DNA of 26,321 nt, taken from the NCBI GenBank assembly GCA_030645955.1, contig JAUSMR010000150.1:1-26321 (forward strand). The letters are read 5' to 3'. The position numbers and the translations under genes are program-made. Source of the stretch: Gallionella sp. GTDB lineage: Bacteria; Pseudomonadota; Gammaproteobacteria; Burkholderiales; Gallionellaceae. The notes beneath the pieces are model-generated. The model did no database searches, had not been told where the DNA came from, and saw only the letters and a list, made by a program, of their open reading frames with translations. Positions 1 to 8,893 of this stretch are shown here, piece by piece (within the stretch, counting starts at the first letter, position 1; each line of letters starts with the position of its first letter).

Positions 1-1324
1 CAAGGTGGGCATTCCCGCCGAATACAACTGGCAGAGCCTGAAGGCCAAGCGCGGAGCGGAACTGGAGGTGCATTACGTGACGCTGTTGCGCGAGCTGGGC
101 AACAAGCCGGGGATGCTGGGGACGATTTTCACCAAGGCGCAGAACAAGATTCAAGACCCGGCCAAGCTGTATCGCCTGATCGACATGGTGAACGAAACGC
201 AGTGGGTGACGATGGGCGCGGATGTGAAGGGCGACATCTATGAGGGCTTGCTGGAACGCAACGCGGAAGACACCAAGTCCGGCGCTGGGCAATACTTCAC
301 GCCGCGCGCCTTGATCCGCGCGATGGTGGAATGCGTGCGCCCGGAACCGAACAAGACCATCGCCGATCCGGCCTGCGGCACGGGCGGATTTTTTCTGGCG
401 GCGTATGACTTTCTGGTGTCCCAACACAAGATGGACAAGACGCAGAAGGCTTTTCTCAAACACGATACGTTTAACGGCAATGAGATCGTAGCGGGAACGC
501 GCCGCCTGGCCTTGATGAATATGTTTCTGCACAACATCGGCGAGATCGATGGCGAGAGCATGGTGTCGCCCAACGACGCGCTGGTGGCCGATGGCGGCAA
601 GCGCTTCGACTACGTGCTGGCGAATCCGCCCTTCGGCAAGAAGAGTTCGATGAGCTTTACGAATGATGAAGGCGAGCAGGAGAAGGACGACCTGACCTAC
701 AACCGGCAGGATTTCTGGGCGACCACGTCCAACAAGCAACTCAACTTTGTGCAGCACATCCGCACCATGCTGAAAACCACTGGACGTGCGGCAGTGGTGG
801 TGCCGGACAACGTGCTGTTCGAGGGCGGCGCAGGGGAGACGGTGCGCAAGAAGCTGCTGGAGACCACTGAGCTGCATACCATCCTGCGCTTGCCCACCGG
901 CATCTTCTACGCCAACGGCGTGAAGGCGAACGTGCTGTTCTTCGACAATCGCGCGGCGAGCAAAGAGCCGTGGACGAAAGAAGTCTGGTATTACGACTAC
1001 CGCACCAACATTCACCACACCCTGAAAAAGAAACCGCTGCGCTTCGAGGATTTGCAGGAGTTCATCGCCTGCTACAACCCGCTGAACCGCCACGAGCGCA
1101 AGGAAGGTTGGAACGAGGCTACGAACCCGGAAGGCCGCTGGCGCAAATTCAGCTACGAGCAAATCATTGCGCGCGACAAGACCAGTCTGGATATATTCTG
1201 GTTAAAGGACAAGAGCCTGGCCGATCTGGATAACCTGCCGGAGCCGGATGTGCTGGCGGGCGAGATTATCGAAAACCTTGAGGCGGGGTTGAACAGTTTC
1301 AGGGAGATTGCGGCAGCGCTGTGA
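1..1324 (+). CDS. hsdM: Type I restriction-modification DNA methyltransferase subunit M (HsdM), 5'-truncated by window edge
   Basis: This is the N6-adenine methyltransferase subunit of a type I restriction-modification system; with HsdS it methylates the recognition sequence, and with HsdR it restricts. The frame is open to the window edge (a Lys codon precedes the GTG at 5), so the true start lies outside; about 440 codons are visible against about 500 or more usual for HsdM. Counting from the GTG, SAGQYFTPR near residues 92-101 and DPACGTGGF at 121-129 form the SAM-binding motif I region, and NPPF at 207-210 is the catalytic motif IV of gamma-class N6-adenine methylases. The C-terminal 40 residues are charged and helical, as expected for contact with HsdS. 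No hsdS follows: the next gene is pntB on the opposite strand, so S and R subunits must lie to the left or be absent. The family call is firm; completeness of the system cannot be judged. Confidence 0.93.
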   Translation, partial: KVGIPAEYNWQSLKAKRGAELEVHYVTLLRELGNKPGMLGTIFTKAQNKIQDPAKLYRLIDMVNETQWVTMGADVKGDIYEGLLERNAEDTKSGAGQYFTPRALIRAMVECVRPEPNKTIADPACGTGGFFLAAYDFLVSQHKMDKTQKAFLKHDTFNGNEIVAGTRRLALMNMFLHNIGEIDGESMVSPNDALVADGGKRFDYVLANPPFGKKSSMSFTNDEGEQEKDDLTYNRQDFWATTSNKQLNFVQHIRTMLKTTGRAAVVVPDNVLFEGGAGETVRKKLLETTELHTILRLPTGIFYANGVKANVLFFDNRAASKEPWTKEVWYYDYRTNIHHTLKKKPLRFEDLQEFIACYNPLNRHERKEGWNEATNPEGRWRKFSYEQIIARDKTSLDIFWLKDKSLADLDNLPEPDVLAGEIIENLEAGLNSFREIAAAL

Positions 1325-1391
1325 AATTCGAAACCGGGAATGTGCTCGAATAGGCTTGCCGCGTTTCTGCCCAAAAAAACTTTACGAAAAA

Positions 1392-1415
1392 TAATGCCCG
1401 CTTGCGCGGGCATTA
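1392..1415 (-). terminator. Rho-independent terminator of the pntAB operon
   Basis: A perfect 10-bp stem (taatgcccgc / gcgggcatta) with a 4-nt loop lies 20 nt after the pntB stop. Read on the minus strand, the stem is followed by TTTTTC and then an A/T-rich stretch, a standard intrinsic terminator for pntB. Read on the plus strand, the downstream sequence is less T-rich, so it would stop hsdM transcripts only weakly. It sits between convergent genes. Confidence 0.85.
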
Positions 1416-1435
1416 ACTTGCATTAAAACTTCGTT

Positions 1436-2851
1436 TTATTGCGATTTAAGCGCGACGAACACTTCTTCCAGCATCTTCTTGGCATCGCCGAACAGCATGC
1501 GGTTGTTTTCCTTGTAGAACAGCGGATTATCGACGCCCGCGTAGCCTGAGGCCATGCTGCGCTTCATCACGATCGAGGTCTTGGCTTTCCAGACTTCCAG
1601 CACCGGCATTCCGGCGATCGGGCTGTTTGGGTCGTCCTGCGCAGCCGGGTTGACGATGTCGTTGGCGCCGATAATCATGGCGACATCGGTATTGGGGAAG
1701 TCGGCGTTGAGTTCATCCATTTCCAGCACGATGTCGTAGGGTACTCTGGCCTCGGCCAGCAGCACGTTCATGTGGCCGGGCATGCGACCGGCAACCGGAT
1801 GAATGCCGAAACGCACATTGACGCCCTTTTCGCGCAGATACTGGGTGATCTCGTTGACTGTGTGCTGGGCCTGCGCCACCGCCATGCCATAACCCGGCAC
1901 GATGATCACGTTCCTGGCTTCGCGCAACAGTTCGGCGGTCTCGGTTGCACTGATCGCCACCACTTCGCCGGCCGGTTGCGCGTCGCCGCTCGGCGTAGCG
2001 GGCGTGCCGCCACCGGTGCCGAAGCCGCCAGCGATCACGCTGATGAAGTTGCGGGCCATCGCCTTGCACATAATGTAGGAAAGAATCGCGCCGCTTGAAC
2101 CCACCAGCGCACCGATGACGATCAGCAGGTCGTTATTCAGCATGAAACCGGTCGCCGCTGCCGCCCAGCCGGAGTAGCTGTTCAGCATCGACACCACCAC
2201 CGGCATGTCGGCGCCGCCGATCGCCATCACCATGTGTATGCCGAACAACAGCGCGATCACGGTCATCACGATTAGCGGAATCATGCCGTCGGCAGTCGAG
2301 TGCACATTGAGGAACTTGTAGCCGAAACCGATCACCACCAGCAGGCCGAGCAGGTTCATCCAGTGGCGCGCGGGCAGCAGCAGGGGCTTGCCGCCGATCT
2401 TGCCGGACAGTTTGCCGAAGGCAATGATCGAGCCGGAGAAAGTAACCGCGCCGATCAGGATGCCAAGGTAGATTTCGGCTTCGTGGATCGCCTTTTCGGC
2501 ACCAGCGAGCTGCACCGACGGGTCAATGTAGCTGGCGTAGCCGACCAGGCAGGCAGCGAGGCCTACCAGGCTGTGCATCAATGCGACCAGTTCGGGCATT
2601 TGCGTCATCTTCACCACGCGGGCGGCGTAGATGCCGATGCCGCCGCCGACCACCATGGCGCCGACGATCCATGGGATGCCGGCCATTGTGACGCGCGGGC
2701 CGAAGATGGTCGCCAGCACGGCAAGGGCCATGCCGATCATGCCGTAGAGGTTGCCGCGCCGCGAAGTTTCCGGATGGGACAGGCCGCCGAGACTCAGAAC
2801 GAAAAGTATCGTTGCGCCGATATATGAAACAGTTGCTAGACTTTCAGACAT
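1436..2851 (-). CDS. pntB: NAD(P) transhydrogenase subunit beta (proton-translocating), PntB
   Basis: Beta subunit of the membrane transhydrogenase, which uses the proton-motive force to move hydride from NADH to NADP+. The 471-residue length fits the family (about 460). The first roughly 270 residues are multiple hydrophobic helices (domain II). After a Gly/Thr/Pro-rich linker near residue 280, the soluble NADP-binding domain III begins, with [10 protein letters not shown] as the nucleotide-binding glycine loop, followed by [17 protein letters not shown] and, near the C terminus, [10 protein letters not shown], all characteristic of PntB. The ATG at 2851 is preceded by AAGGTAAG on the minus strand. 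pntA ends 31 bp upstream, so the two are one transcription unit closed by the hairpin at 1392-1415. It would supply NADPH in a cell whose other genes here handle NADH, ferredoxin and ion gradients. Confidence 0.97.
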   Translation of the reverse strand: MSESLATVSYIGATILFVLSLGGLSHPETSRRGNLYGMIGMALAVLATIFGPRVTMAGIPWIVGAMVVGGGIGIYAARVVKMTQMPELVALMHSLVGLAACLVGYASYIDPSVQLAGAEKAIHEAEIYLGILIGAVTFSGSIIAFGKLSGKIGGKPLLLPARHWMNLLGLLVVIGFGYKFLNVHSTADGMIPLIVMTVIALLFGIHMVMAIGGADMPVVVSMLNSYSGWAAAATGFMLNNDLLIVIGALVGSSGAILSYIMCKAMARNFISVIAGGFGTGGGTPATPSGDAQPAGEVVAISATETAELLREARNVIIVPGYGMAVAQAQHTVNEITQYLREKGVNVRFGIHPVAGRMPGHMNVLLAEARVPYDIVLEMDELNADFPNTDVAMIIGANDIVNPAAQDDPNSPIAGMPVLEVWKAKTSIVMKRSMASGYAGVDNPLFYKENNRMLFGDAKKMLEEVFVALKSQ

Positions 2852-2882
2852 GATTGCTTACCTTATATTGTTTTTCACGGCC

Positions 2883-4463
2883 TTATTTGCGGAACATCGC
2901 CAGCATGCGCTGGGTAACGGCGAAGCCGCCGAACATGTTGACTGCGGTGAGTGCCAGCGCAACGAACGCCAGCGCGAGGATGAGCCCCCTGCCATCGGCT
3001 GCTCCCTCTATCGGCGGCGCGATCTGCACCAGCGCACCGATTGCGATGATGCTGCTGATCGCATTGGTGACGCTCATCAGCGGCGTATGAAGGGCAGGGG
3101 TGACGTTCCACACCACCATGTAGCCTACGAAGCAGGCAAGCACGAACACCGTGAAGTGCCCGAGGAATGCCGCCGGCGCATAGGCGCCGATAAGCAGGAA
3201 CAGCACGGCGGCGACGCCGAACATGATCGCCAGCTTGCCTCCGGCCATCGGCTCACTGCTGCCGCCGTGGCCCTTCGCTGCTGGCGCAGCCGCTTTTGCA
3301 GCAGCCGGTTTGGCCGGCGCTGCCGACAGCTTCGGCGCGGGTGCTGGCCAGGTGATGTTGCCTTCCTTGATGACCGTCAGGCCGCGGATGGCGTCGTCTT
3401 CCATGTTGACGTTGATGATGCCGTCCTTGGTCTTGCACAGTTCTTCGGTCAGGCGGAACAGGTTGGTCGCATAAAGCGTGGAGGATTGCTTGGCCAGGCG
3501 GCTCGGCAAATCCGTATAACCGATAATCGTCACACCGTGCTTCACCACAGCCTGGCCGGGTTCGGTCAGTTCGCAGTTGCCGCCCTGCTCGGCCGCCAAG
3601 TCGACGATGACGCTACCCGGCTTCATCGACTGCACCATTTCGGCGGTGATCAGCTTGGGCGCTGGCTTGCCGGGAATCAGCGCGGTGGTGATGATGATGT
3701 CCACCTCCTTGGCCTGCTTGGCGTACATCTCGCGCTGGGCCAGCTGGAAGCCCTCGCTCATCACCTTGGCGTAGCCGCCGCCGCCGGAACCTTCTTCCTC
3801 ATAATCGACCTTGACGAATTCGCCGCCCATCGACTTGACCTGATCGCCCACTTCGGGGCGCGTGTCATTGGCACGCACGATGGCGCCCAGGCTGACGGCG
3901 GTACCGATCGCGGCGAGGCCGGCAACGCCGGCACCGGCGATGAAGACCTTGGCTGGTGGCACTTTACCTGCAGCCGTGATCTGGCCGTTGAAGAAGCGGC
4001 CGAAGGCGTTGGCGGCCTCGATGACGGCGCGGTAGCCGGTGATGCCGGCCATCGAGGTCAACGCGTCCATCTTCTGGGCGCGGCTCAGCATGCGCGGCAG
4101 CGAGTCGATGGCCAGCACCGTGGCCTTCTTCACTGCCAGTTGCTGCATCAATTCGGGGTTCTGTGCCGGCCAGATGAAGCTCACCAGCGTGCCGCCTTCG
4201 CGCATCAGGCCGACTTCTTCCTTGCTTGGTCCGCGCACCTTGAAGACGATGTCGGATGAGGACCACAGCTTGGCTGCCCCGGCAATAATTTCTGCGCCTG
4301 CGGCGCGGTAGGTGTCGTCGCTGAAATTCGCTGCATCACCGGCACCGGATTCGACGGCGACCTTGAAGCCCAGCTTGATGAGCTTTTCAACGACATCGGG
4401 CACGGTGGCCACGCGTTTTTCACCCGCGGCTATTTCCCGGGGAATTCCTATCATCAGTGTCAT
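2883..4463 (-). CDS. pntA: NAD(P) transhydrogenase subunit alpha, PntA (fused alpha1-alpha2 form)
   Basis: Alpha subunit of the proton-translocating transhydrogenase, 526 residues. Residues 1 to about 370 are the NAD(H)-binding domain I, related to alanine dehydrogenase: an N-terminal half starting [10 protein letters not shown] and a Rossmann half with GAGVAG at 177-182 followed by [14 protein letters not shown] linker of Ala, Pro and Lys (about 375-412) joins it to four C-terminal hydrophobic helices. This is the fused arrangement of E. coli PntA; many other bacteria split it into PntAA and PntAB. The ATG at 4463 has only a weak GGA about ten bases upstream; Met4 at 4454 is an alternative start. 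pntB follows after 31 bp. A candidate promoter lies about 125 bp upstream. Confidence 0.97.
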   Translation of the reverse strand: MTLMIGIPREIAAGEKRVATVPDVVEKLIKLGFKVAVESGAGDAANFSDDTYRAAGAEIIAGAAKLWSSSDIVFKVRGPSKEEVGLMREGGTLVSFIWPAQNPELMQQLAVKKATVLAIDSLPRMLSRAQKMDALTSMAGITGYRAVIEAANAFGRFFNGQITAAGKVPPAKVFIAGAGVAGLAAIGTAVSLGAIVRANDTRPEVGDQVKSMGGEFVKVDYEEEGSGGGGYAKVMSEGFQLAQREMYAKQAKEVDIIITTALIPGKPAPKLITAEMVQSMKPGSVIVDLAAEQGGNCELTEPGQAVVKHGVTIIGYTDLPSRLAKQSSTLYATNLFRLTEELCKTKDGIINVNMEDDAIRGLTVIKEGNITWPAPAPKLSAAPAKPAAAKAAAPAAKGHGGSSEPMAGGKLAIMFGVAAVLFLLIGAYAPAAFLGHFTVFVLACFVGYMVVWNVTPALHTPLMSVTNAISSIIAIGALVQIAPPIEGAADGRGLILALAFVALALTAVNMFGGFAVTQRMLAMFRK

Positions 4464-4588
4464 GGAGTTTTCCGTTTCGATTTAAGTTGTTTTTGTTTGT
4501 CGTTTCGACTTGATTATTCTTTTCGCCACACCATCAATGTTTCGCTGCACCTGCAAAAGGTCGTTCATTCTGGATGCGCGAATTTGCG

Positions 4589-4618
4589 ATGATACTTCAA
4601 AAATCTTCCGGTTATCAA
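4589..4618 (-). promoter_or_regulatory. Candidate sigma-70 promoter of pntAB
   Basis: Read on the minus strand, TTGATA (4618-4613) and TATCAT (4594-4589) each match the sigma-70 consensus at five of six positions and are separated by 18 bp. Transcription would start near 4582 and leave a leader of about 120 nt before pntA. The assignment rests on hexamer matching only. Confidence 0.4.
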
Positions 4619-4733
4619 CCTTCTTTTGCCGCTTATTGCTGAGCCAAAAATCACCAAAGGAATCCGGTTTTTTAGGGAAATTTTATCGCCAGCAGATGTA
4701 CGGATTGTGACAGCTGCCGATCACCTATTGATC

Positions 4734-4841
4734 CGGCACGAATAGAGTTTTCACTCCGTTCGGCCTGAGCTTGTCGAAGGCTTGTGGCCATTCATGTTTC
4801 GACAGGCTCAACACGAACGGCTTCATACATTATTCGTGCCG
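4734..4841. repeat. Nested palindromic repeat (REP/MITE-like)
   Basis: Two nested inverted repeats are visible. The inner arms, 4756-4778 and 4798-4820, match at 19 of 23 positions around an 18-nt centre and contain the string TGAGC..GTCGAA, a theme that recurs in dispersed intergenic repeats of many bacteria. The outer arms, 4734-4744 and 4831-4841, are a perfect 11-bp inverted pair (cggcacgaata). The short stretches between inner and outer arms are not complementary. It could be a small non-autonomous repeat or a transcript-end structure for nhaD, although no T-tract follows. Confidence 0.6.
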
Positions 4842-4902
4842 AATCTATAATTCGCGCTCAGGCCGTTTGAACGAGAAGATATGCGGTTCGCAGACAGACA
4901 CA

Positions 4903-6318
4903 TCAGAACAGGCTGCGATTTATCGCCATATGCACCCCGATACTCGCCGCATAGCCGAGCGCAATCGCCGGTGTCCATTTGAGGTGGCCGAAGAAGGTGT
5001 AGACGCCGCGCGCCTGGCCCATCAACGCAACGCCGGCTGCCGAACCGATAGACAGCAACGAGCCTCCGACCCCGGCAGTCATCGTCACCAGCAGCCACTG
5101 GCCGACCGACATATCCGGCATCATGGTCAGCACCGCGAACATCACCGGGATGTTATCGACGATGGCCGAGATAAAGCCGATAGCGATGTTGGCGTTGGTC
5201 GCACCCCATTCACCGTAGATCACCTGCGAGATCATGCCGAGATAGCCGATGAAGCCGAGGCCGCCGACACACATCACCACTCCGTAGAAGAAGAACAGCG
5301 TGTCCCATTCGGCGCGCGCCACCTTACGGTAGATATCGAACGCTACCGGGCTGCCGATGTTTTCCGCATCGCCGCCACGGGCGTGGGTCTTTTCGCCGCG
5401 CACCTTCAGGTAATAGGCGAAAAACTGGAGTAGCGAGAGGCCGGTGAGCATGCCGATGACAGGCGGCAGGCTGAGTACGCTGTGGAAACTCACTGCCAGT
5501 GCGATAGTGAACAGGAACAATGCCACGATGGTGAGTGCGCCACGCCGCATTGCAATCATTTCGCCGCCGCCTTGAGGTTTTTCGTCCGGCACGGAAAAAT
5601 GCATCAGCGCCGCCGGCACCAGCCAGTTAACCAGCGACGGAATGAACAGCGCAAAGAACACCCAGAAATCGACGGGGCCATTGCTGGCCTGGATGTTCTT
5701 CTGCCAGACCATCAGCGTGGTGATGTCGCCAAACGGGCTGAAAGCGCCACCGGCGTTGGCGGCGACCACGATGTTGATGCACGCGAGCATGACAAATTTT
5801 TTATTGCCACCGCCGACTGCCATAACCACGGCTGCCATCAACAGCGCGGTGGTCAGGTTGTCAGCGATAGGTGAGATGAAGAAGGCCAGCAGGCCGGTCA
5901 CCCAGAACAGCGCGCGATAGCCGAAACCCTTGCGGATCAGCCAGGAGCGCAACGCCTCGAACACATTGCGTTCATCCATCGCATTGATGAAGGTCATCGC
6001 GACCAGCAGGAACAGCATCAGCTCGGCATATTCCTCCAGGTTGTGGCGCAACGCGGTCTCGACGACATGCGGGATGTCGTGCGACTGGTAATGCCATGCG
6101 ATCAACGCCCAGATGATGCCTGCGGCCAGCATCACCGGTTTGGATTTGCGCAGATGGGTGAATTCCTCGGCCATCACGACCAGGTAGGCGACAAAGAACA
6201 GCAGCACCGAAGTGATGCCGACCCAGTTGCCGGTCAGGTCGAGACGTTCTGCGCCTTCAGAGGCATACGCAGATAACGCCATAAACAACAGGGCTACAAG
6301 TGCGGCAAATCGCTTCAT
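4903..6318 (-). CDS. nhaD: Na+/H+ antiporter, NhaD type
   Basis: A 471-residue ion-transporter-superfamily antiporter that expels Na+ (or Li+) in exchange for protons. The first 20 residues, MKRFAALVALLFMALSAYAS, look like a signal peptide, as is common in NhaD. The rest is hydrophobic helices with two internally related motif regions: FISPIADNLTTALL (about 147-160) with NAGGAFSPFGDITT in the first half, and AIVDNIPVMFAV with GSLLSIGSAAGVALMG in the second. I start it at the ATG at 6318, because CGGAG lies eight bases upstream and the signal peptide begins there; the frame stays open to 6375 without a better start. It lies between a CPA2 antiporter and pntAB on the same strand. A Na+/H+ exchanger near an Rnf complex fits sodium-linked bioenergetics, but the coupling ion is not shown by sequence. 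Confidence 0.92.
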   Translation of the reverse strand: MKRFAALVALLFMALSAYASEGAERLDLTGNWVGITSVLLFFVAYLVVMAEEFTHLRKSKPVMLAAGIIWALIAWHYQSHDIPHVVETALRHNLEEYAELMLFLLVAMTFINAMDERNVFEALRSWLIRKGFGYRALFWVTGLLAFFISPIADNLTTALLMAAVVMAVGGGNKKFVMLACINIVVAANAGGAFSPFGDITTLMVWQKNIQASNGPVDFWVFFALFIPSLVNWLVPAALMHFSVPDEKPQGGGEMIAMRRGALTIVALFLFTIALAVSFHSVLSLPPVIGMLTGLSLLQFFAYYLKVRGEKTHARGGDAENIGSPVAFDIYRKVARAEWDTLFFFYGVVMCVGGLGFIGYLGMISQVIYGEWGATNANIAIGFISAIVDNIPVMFAVLTMMPDMSVGQWLLVTMTAGVGGSLLSIGSAAGVALMGQARGVYTFFGHLKWTPAIALGYAASIGVHMAINRSLF

Positions 6319-6326
6319 CAGTTTGA

Positions 6327-6331
6327 CTCCG
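6327..6331 (-). promoter_or_regulatory. Ribosome binding site that sets the nhaD start
   Basis: CGGAG on the minus strand lies eight bases before the ATG at 6318. This supports the internal start over the upstream in-frame Met at 6375. Confidence 0.6.
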
Positions 6332-6450
6332 GGAAAATTATTCTGGCTAGCCAACGCGGAGGCCAGCCAGCGCAACGCATTCTAACTGTTCGTGGCTTGT
6401 TATCGAAGAATGAGCAGTCGGATTCGAAGTGAACGACACTCGTTTTTGGA

Positions 6451-7659
6451 TTACCCATCTCTGCTGTAAAACCACTTGAGCAAAAACGCCGGCGACATGG
6501 TAGTCAGCGCGATGACGATCAGCAGCGCAGCATACAGCTCGCCATTCAAAATGCCCTGGCTGAATCCCAGTTGCGCGAAAATCAGACCCACCTCGCCGCG
6601 CGGAATCATCGAGAGGCCGATGGCGATCTGGTTTCGGCGCGGTTCGCGGATGAAGAAGCCTGCTGCGAACTTGCCGATGAAGGCCGCCAGCAGCAAGGAC
6701 CCAGCCAACCCCCAGATGAACGCCGAACTCCAGTTCACCTCGCTCAGGTTGAGCGAGACGCCGACCATCACGAAGAACAGCGGCGAGAAGGTGTGGATCA
6801 GCGGGCGCATCTGCTCTTCAAGGCGGTGCGCCAGTTTCGGGCTGGGCTTGAAAATAAGCGCCGTCTTTCCCATCGGGAACTTGAAACCAAAGTGCTGGCT
6901 GAACGCCAGTCCTGCCGCGAAGCCGCCCATGATCTCCGGCGCCCCGACCGCATGCGCCAGCCACGAGAACAGCAGGATCAGCGACAGCGCCATGGTCAGC
7001 AACAGTCCGGGCGTGGCGGCGTGCTGGTCGAGTCGGTCGATCACTACCGCCGCCAGTTTGGCGACGATGGGTGCCAGCACCATGAACAGCACGATGTACA
7101 GACTCACCTCACCCAATGCCTTGATCGACACCTGTTGTTCCACCGCGAATTGATACAGGAACGCGAGCGCCAGCACACCGAGGATGTCGTCCAGCACCGC
7201 CGCGCCGATCACGATCTGCGCCTCGTCCGATTGGCGCTTGCCCAGATCGTCCAGCACACGCACGGTGATACCGATGCTGGTGGCAGTGAGCGTGCCGCCG
7301 ATGAACAAGGCAGTGAGATCGGACAGGCAGAACAGCCAGGCACTGACCCCGTAACCCAATCCGAACGGCAGGATGAAACCGACGATCGCGACGATGTAGG
7401 GCTTGCTGCCGGAGCGCGCCAGACGGGAGAGGTTGGTATCCATGCCCACTTCGAACAGCAGCAGGATGATGCCGATCTCGGCCAGCAGTTTCATCGTGGT
7501 GTCGGGCGAAACCCATCCCAGCAGCGAAGGGCCGACCAGCAGCCCGGCCAGCAGTTCGCCGATGACAGATGGGATGCCGAAGCGCGCCACCGTCTCGGAA
7601 AGTACCCGAGCCGAAATCAGGATGATGGCGAGAAACAGGAAGAATTGATGCAGTTCCAT
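6451..7659 (-). CDS. Cation:proton antiporter, CPA2 family (NapA/Kef-like membrane domain)
   Basis: A 402-residue integral membrane antiporter with about a dozen hydrophobic helices and no C-terminal RCK/TrkA-N domain. Diagnostic CPA2 features are IPSVIGELLAGLLVGPSLLG (about 29-48), LLLFEVGMD (about 66-74), TATSIGITVRVL (125-136) and the Asp157-Asp158 pair in GAAVLDDILG. In the family the Asp-Asp pair marks electrogenic Na+/H+ exchangers such as NapA and NhaA, whereas Kef K+/H+ exchangers carry Gln-Asp; Na+/H+ exchange is therefore the better guess. No clear Shine-Dalgarno precedes the ATG at 7659. It lies 83 bp after the GCS2-like gene and 132 bp before nhaD on the same strand. Confidence 0.9.
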   Translation of the reverse strand: MELHQFFLFLAIILISARVLSETVARFGIPSVIGELLAGLLVGPSLLGWVSPDTTMKLLAEIGIILLLFEVGMDTNLSRLARSGSKPYIVAIVGFILPFGLGYGVSAWLFCLSDLTALFIGGTLTATSIGITVRVLDDLGKRQSDEAQIVIGAAVLDDILGVLALAFLYQFAVEQQVSIKALGEVSLYIVLFMVLAPIVAKLAAVVIDRLDQHAATPGLLLTMALSLILLFSWLAHAVGAPEIMGGFAAGLAFSQHFGFKFPMGKTALIFKPSPKLAHRLEEQMRPLIHTFSPLFFVMVGVSLNLSEVNWSSAFIWGLAGSLLLAAFIGKFAAGFFIREPRRNQIAIGLSMIPRGEVGLIFAQLGFSQGILNGELYAALLIVIALTTMSPAFLLKWFYSRDG

Positions 7660-7742
7660 ATCAAGAAATTTTGCCTATCGTCTGGCAGAGGTTTGTTCAG
7701 CATGCGCGGAACGAGCATTATAGAGCGCCGCCAGCACCATCA

Positions 7743-8891
7743 TCATGCTGGCGACCGCGCCAGAATTTTATCGGGTGCCACGCGGAAGCGATTCAATGCG
7801 GCATCAACCACCCCTTCCAGACTCCCGCTGTCAGCATACTTTGTGCGCAGGTAACTGGCGTCGCTGCCTTCATGAATAACCGGATAGAGATGTTCCAGCG
7901 CTGCCACGCCTCCAAGCGCCTCAGCATGTGGTTCGATGCGGCGTAGCGTGGCAAGGATGTCTTCGCGTAGCGACTGGGTTTCATGGGTCTTGGGGTGTAC
8001 CAATGTGCCGTCAAGTCCGAAGCGACATGCCTGGAACCGGTTGTAGTTGTAAACCAGATAATCATCCTCAGTGGGTGGCGGTTCAGCCCGCGCCAGCAGG
8101 CGTCGGCAGAGCGCCTGCAGATAGCAGGCCAAGGCTGCCGCTCTTTCCACTGTCAGCGGCGTGTCACAGACCCGCAGCTCTATGGTGCCAAATTCCGGTT
8201 TAGGCCGTATATCCCAGTAAAAATCCTTCATGCTCTTGACGATGCCCGTGCTTTCCATCTTGGCAAAATACATATTCTCAAAATCTGCCCAACGCAGTAT
8301 AAAAGGTGCACGACCGCTGAGAGGAAAGGCGAACACCGAATTAAGCCGCGCCGAATTGAACTGGGTATCTATTCCTTGAAAGTAGGGTGACGACGCGGAC
8401 AGTGCGATAAAGTGAGGCACATAGCGATTCAGGGAATGCAGCAAAAAAAGTGCATCGTCGCCGGACGCGCAGCCTACATGGATATGTTGGCCAAACACGG
8501 TGAATTGCTTAATGAGGTAACCGTAAATTGCCGATACTTCTTTGAAGCGCGGCTTGGCAAATATTTTGCGTTCGGACCAGTGTTGAAAGGGATGTGTGCC
8601 GCCGCCACAAACGCCGACATTCAGTGTGTCGCCAGCACGCACCAATGTATCGCGAATATGTTGCAACTGTTCCAACAATTCTGTGTGGTTCGTGTGTATG
8701 TCAGTGTTGATCTCGATCATGCTTTCGGTGACTTCCGGCGTGACATTACCGGGAAAACTCGCCCGTCTCAGCAGATGAAGCATGTCTGAACTGGCATCGG
8801 TGAGATCAAAGTTGCTGAGGTTGACGAGCTGGAGTTCCAGCTCAACGCCGAGTGTAAGCGAATCTGATTTTTTGAATGGTTCTAACGGCAT
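7743..8891 (-). CDS. Carboxylate-amine ligase, YbdK/GCS2 family (glutamate-cysteine ligase type 2-like)
   Basis: A 382-residue soluble enzyme of the GCS2 superfamily, which makes gamma-glutamyl amide bonds with ATP; YbdK of E. coli has weak glutamate-cysteine ligase activity. Recognisable elements are [12 protein letters not shown] near the N terminus (acidic metal ligands), [29 protein letters not shown], and [13 protein letters not shown] in the C-terminal half. I start it at the ATG at 8891: the conserved family N terminus begins there, while residues in the 324 bp of open frame further upstream overlap the antiporter gene and look non-natural (Arg/Gly/His-rich). The antiporter stop lies two bases before this ATG, so the genes are probably translationally coupled. 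The real substrate is unknown; gamma-glutamylcysteine synthesis is possible but unproven. Confidence 0.9.
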   Translation of the reverse strand: MPLEPFKKSDSLTLGVELELQLVNLSNFDLTDASSDMLHLLRRASFPGNVTPEVTESMIEINTDIHTNHTELLEQLQHIRDTLVRAGDTLNVGVCGGGTHPFQHWSERKIFAKPRFKEVSAIYGYLIKQFTVFGQHIHVGCASGDDALFLLHSLNRYVPHFIALSASSPYFQGIDTQFNSARLNSVFAFPLSGRAPFILRWADFENMYFAKMESTGIVKSMKDFYWDIRPKPEFGTIELRVCDTPLTVERAAALACYLQALCRRLLARAEPPPTEDDYLVYNYNRFQACRFGLDGTLVHPKTHETQSLREDILATLRRIEPHAEALGGVAALEHLYPVIHEGSDASYLRTKYADSGSLEGVVDAALNRFRVAPDKILARSPA

Positions 8892-8893
8892 GG

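Larger units (their letters stand above)
4464..4902. other. Non-coding spacer between nhaD and pntA
   Basis: This 439-bp spacer separates the nhaD stop from the pntA start. It holds the candidate pnt promoter and a nested palindrome at 4734-4841. Open frames here are short and resemble no family I know. It is visibly more AT-rich than the flanking genes at 4464-4690. Confidence 0.7.

Noticed and set aside
2751..4259. A 502-codon open frame on the plus strand, antisense to pntA and the start of pntB
   Set aside because: Same reasoning: PntA and PntB are certain, and the antisense product is His/Arg/Asp-rich low-complexity sequence without a domain.
4510..4710. A 66-codon plus-strand frame in the nhaD-pntA spacer
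   Set aside because: No ribosome site, no domain, Cys/Arg-rich composition, and it runs antisense over the candidate pnt promoter.
7730..7752. Hairpin gccagca/tgctggc at the end of the GCS2-like gene
   Set aside because: Only 7 bp with a 9-nt loop, overlapping the stop codon, and no T-tract on the minus strand; not convincing as a terminator.
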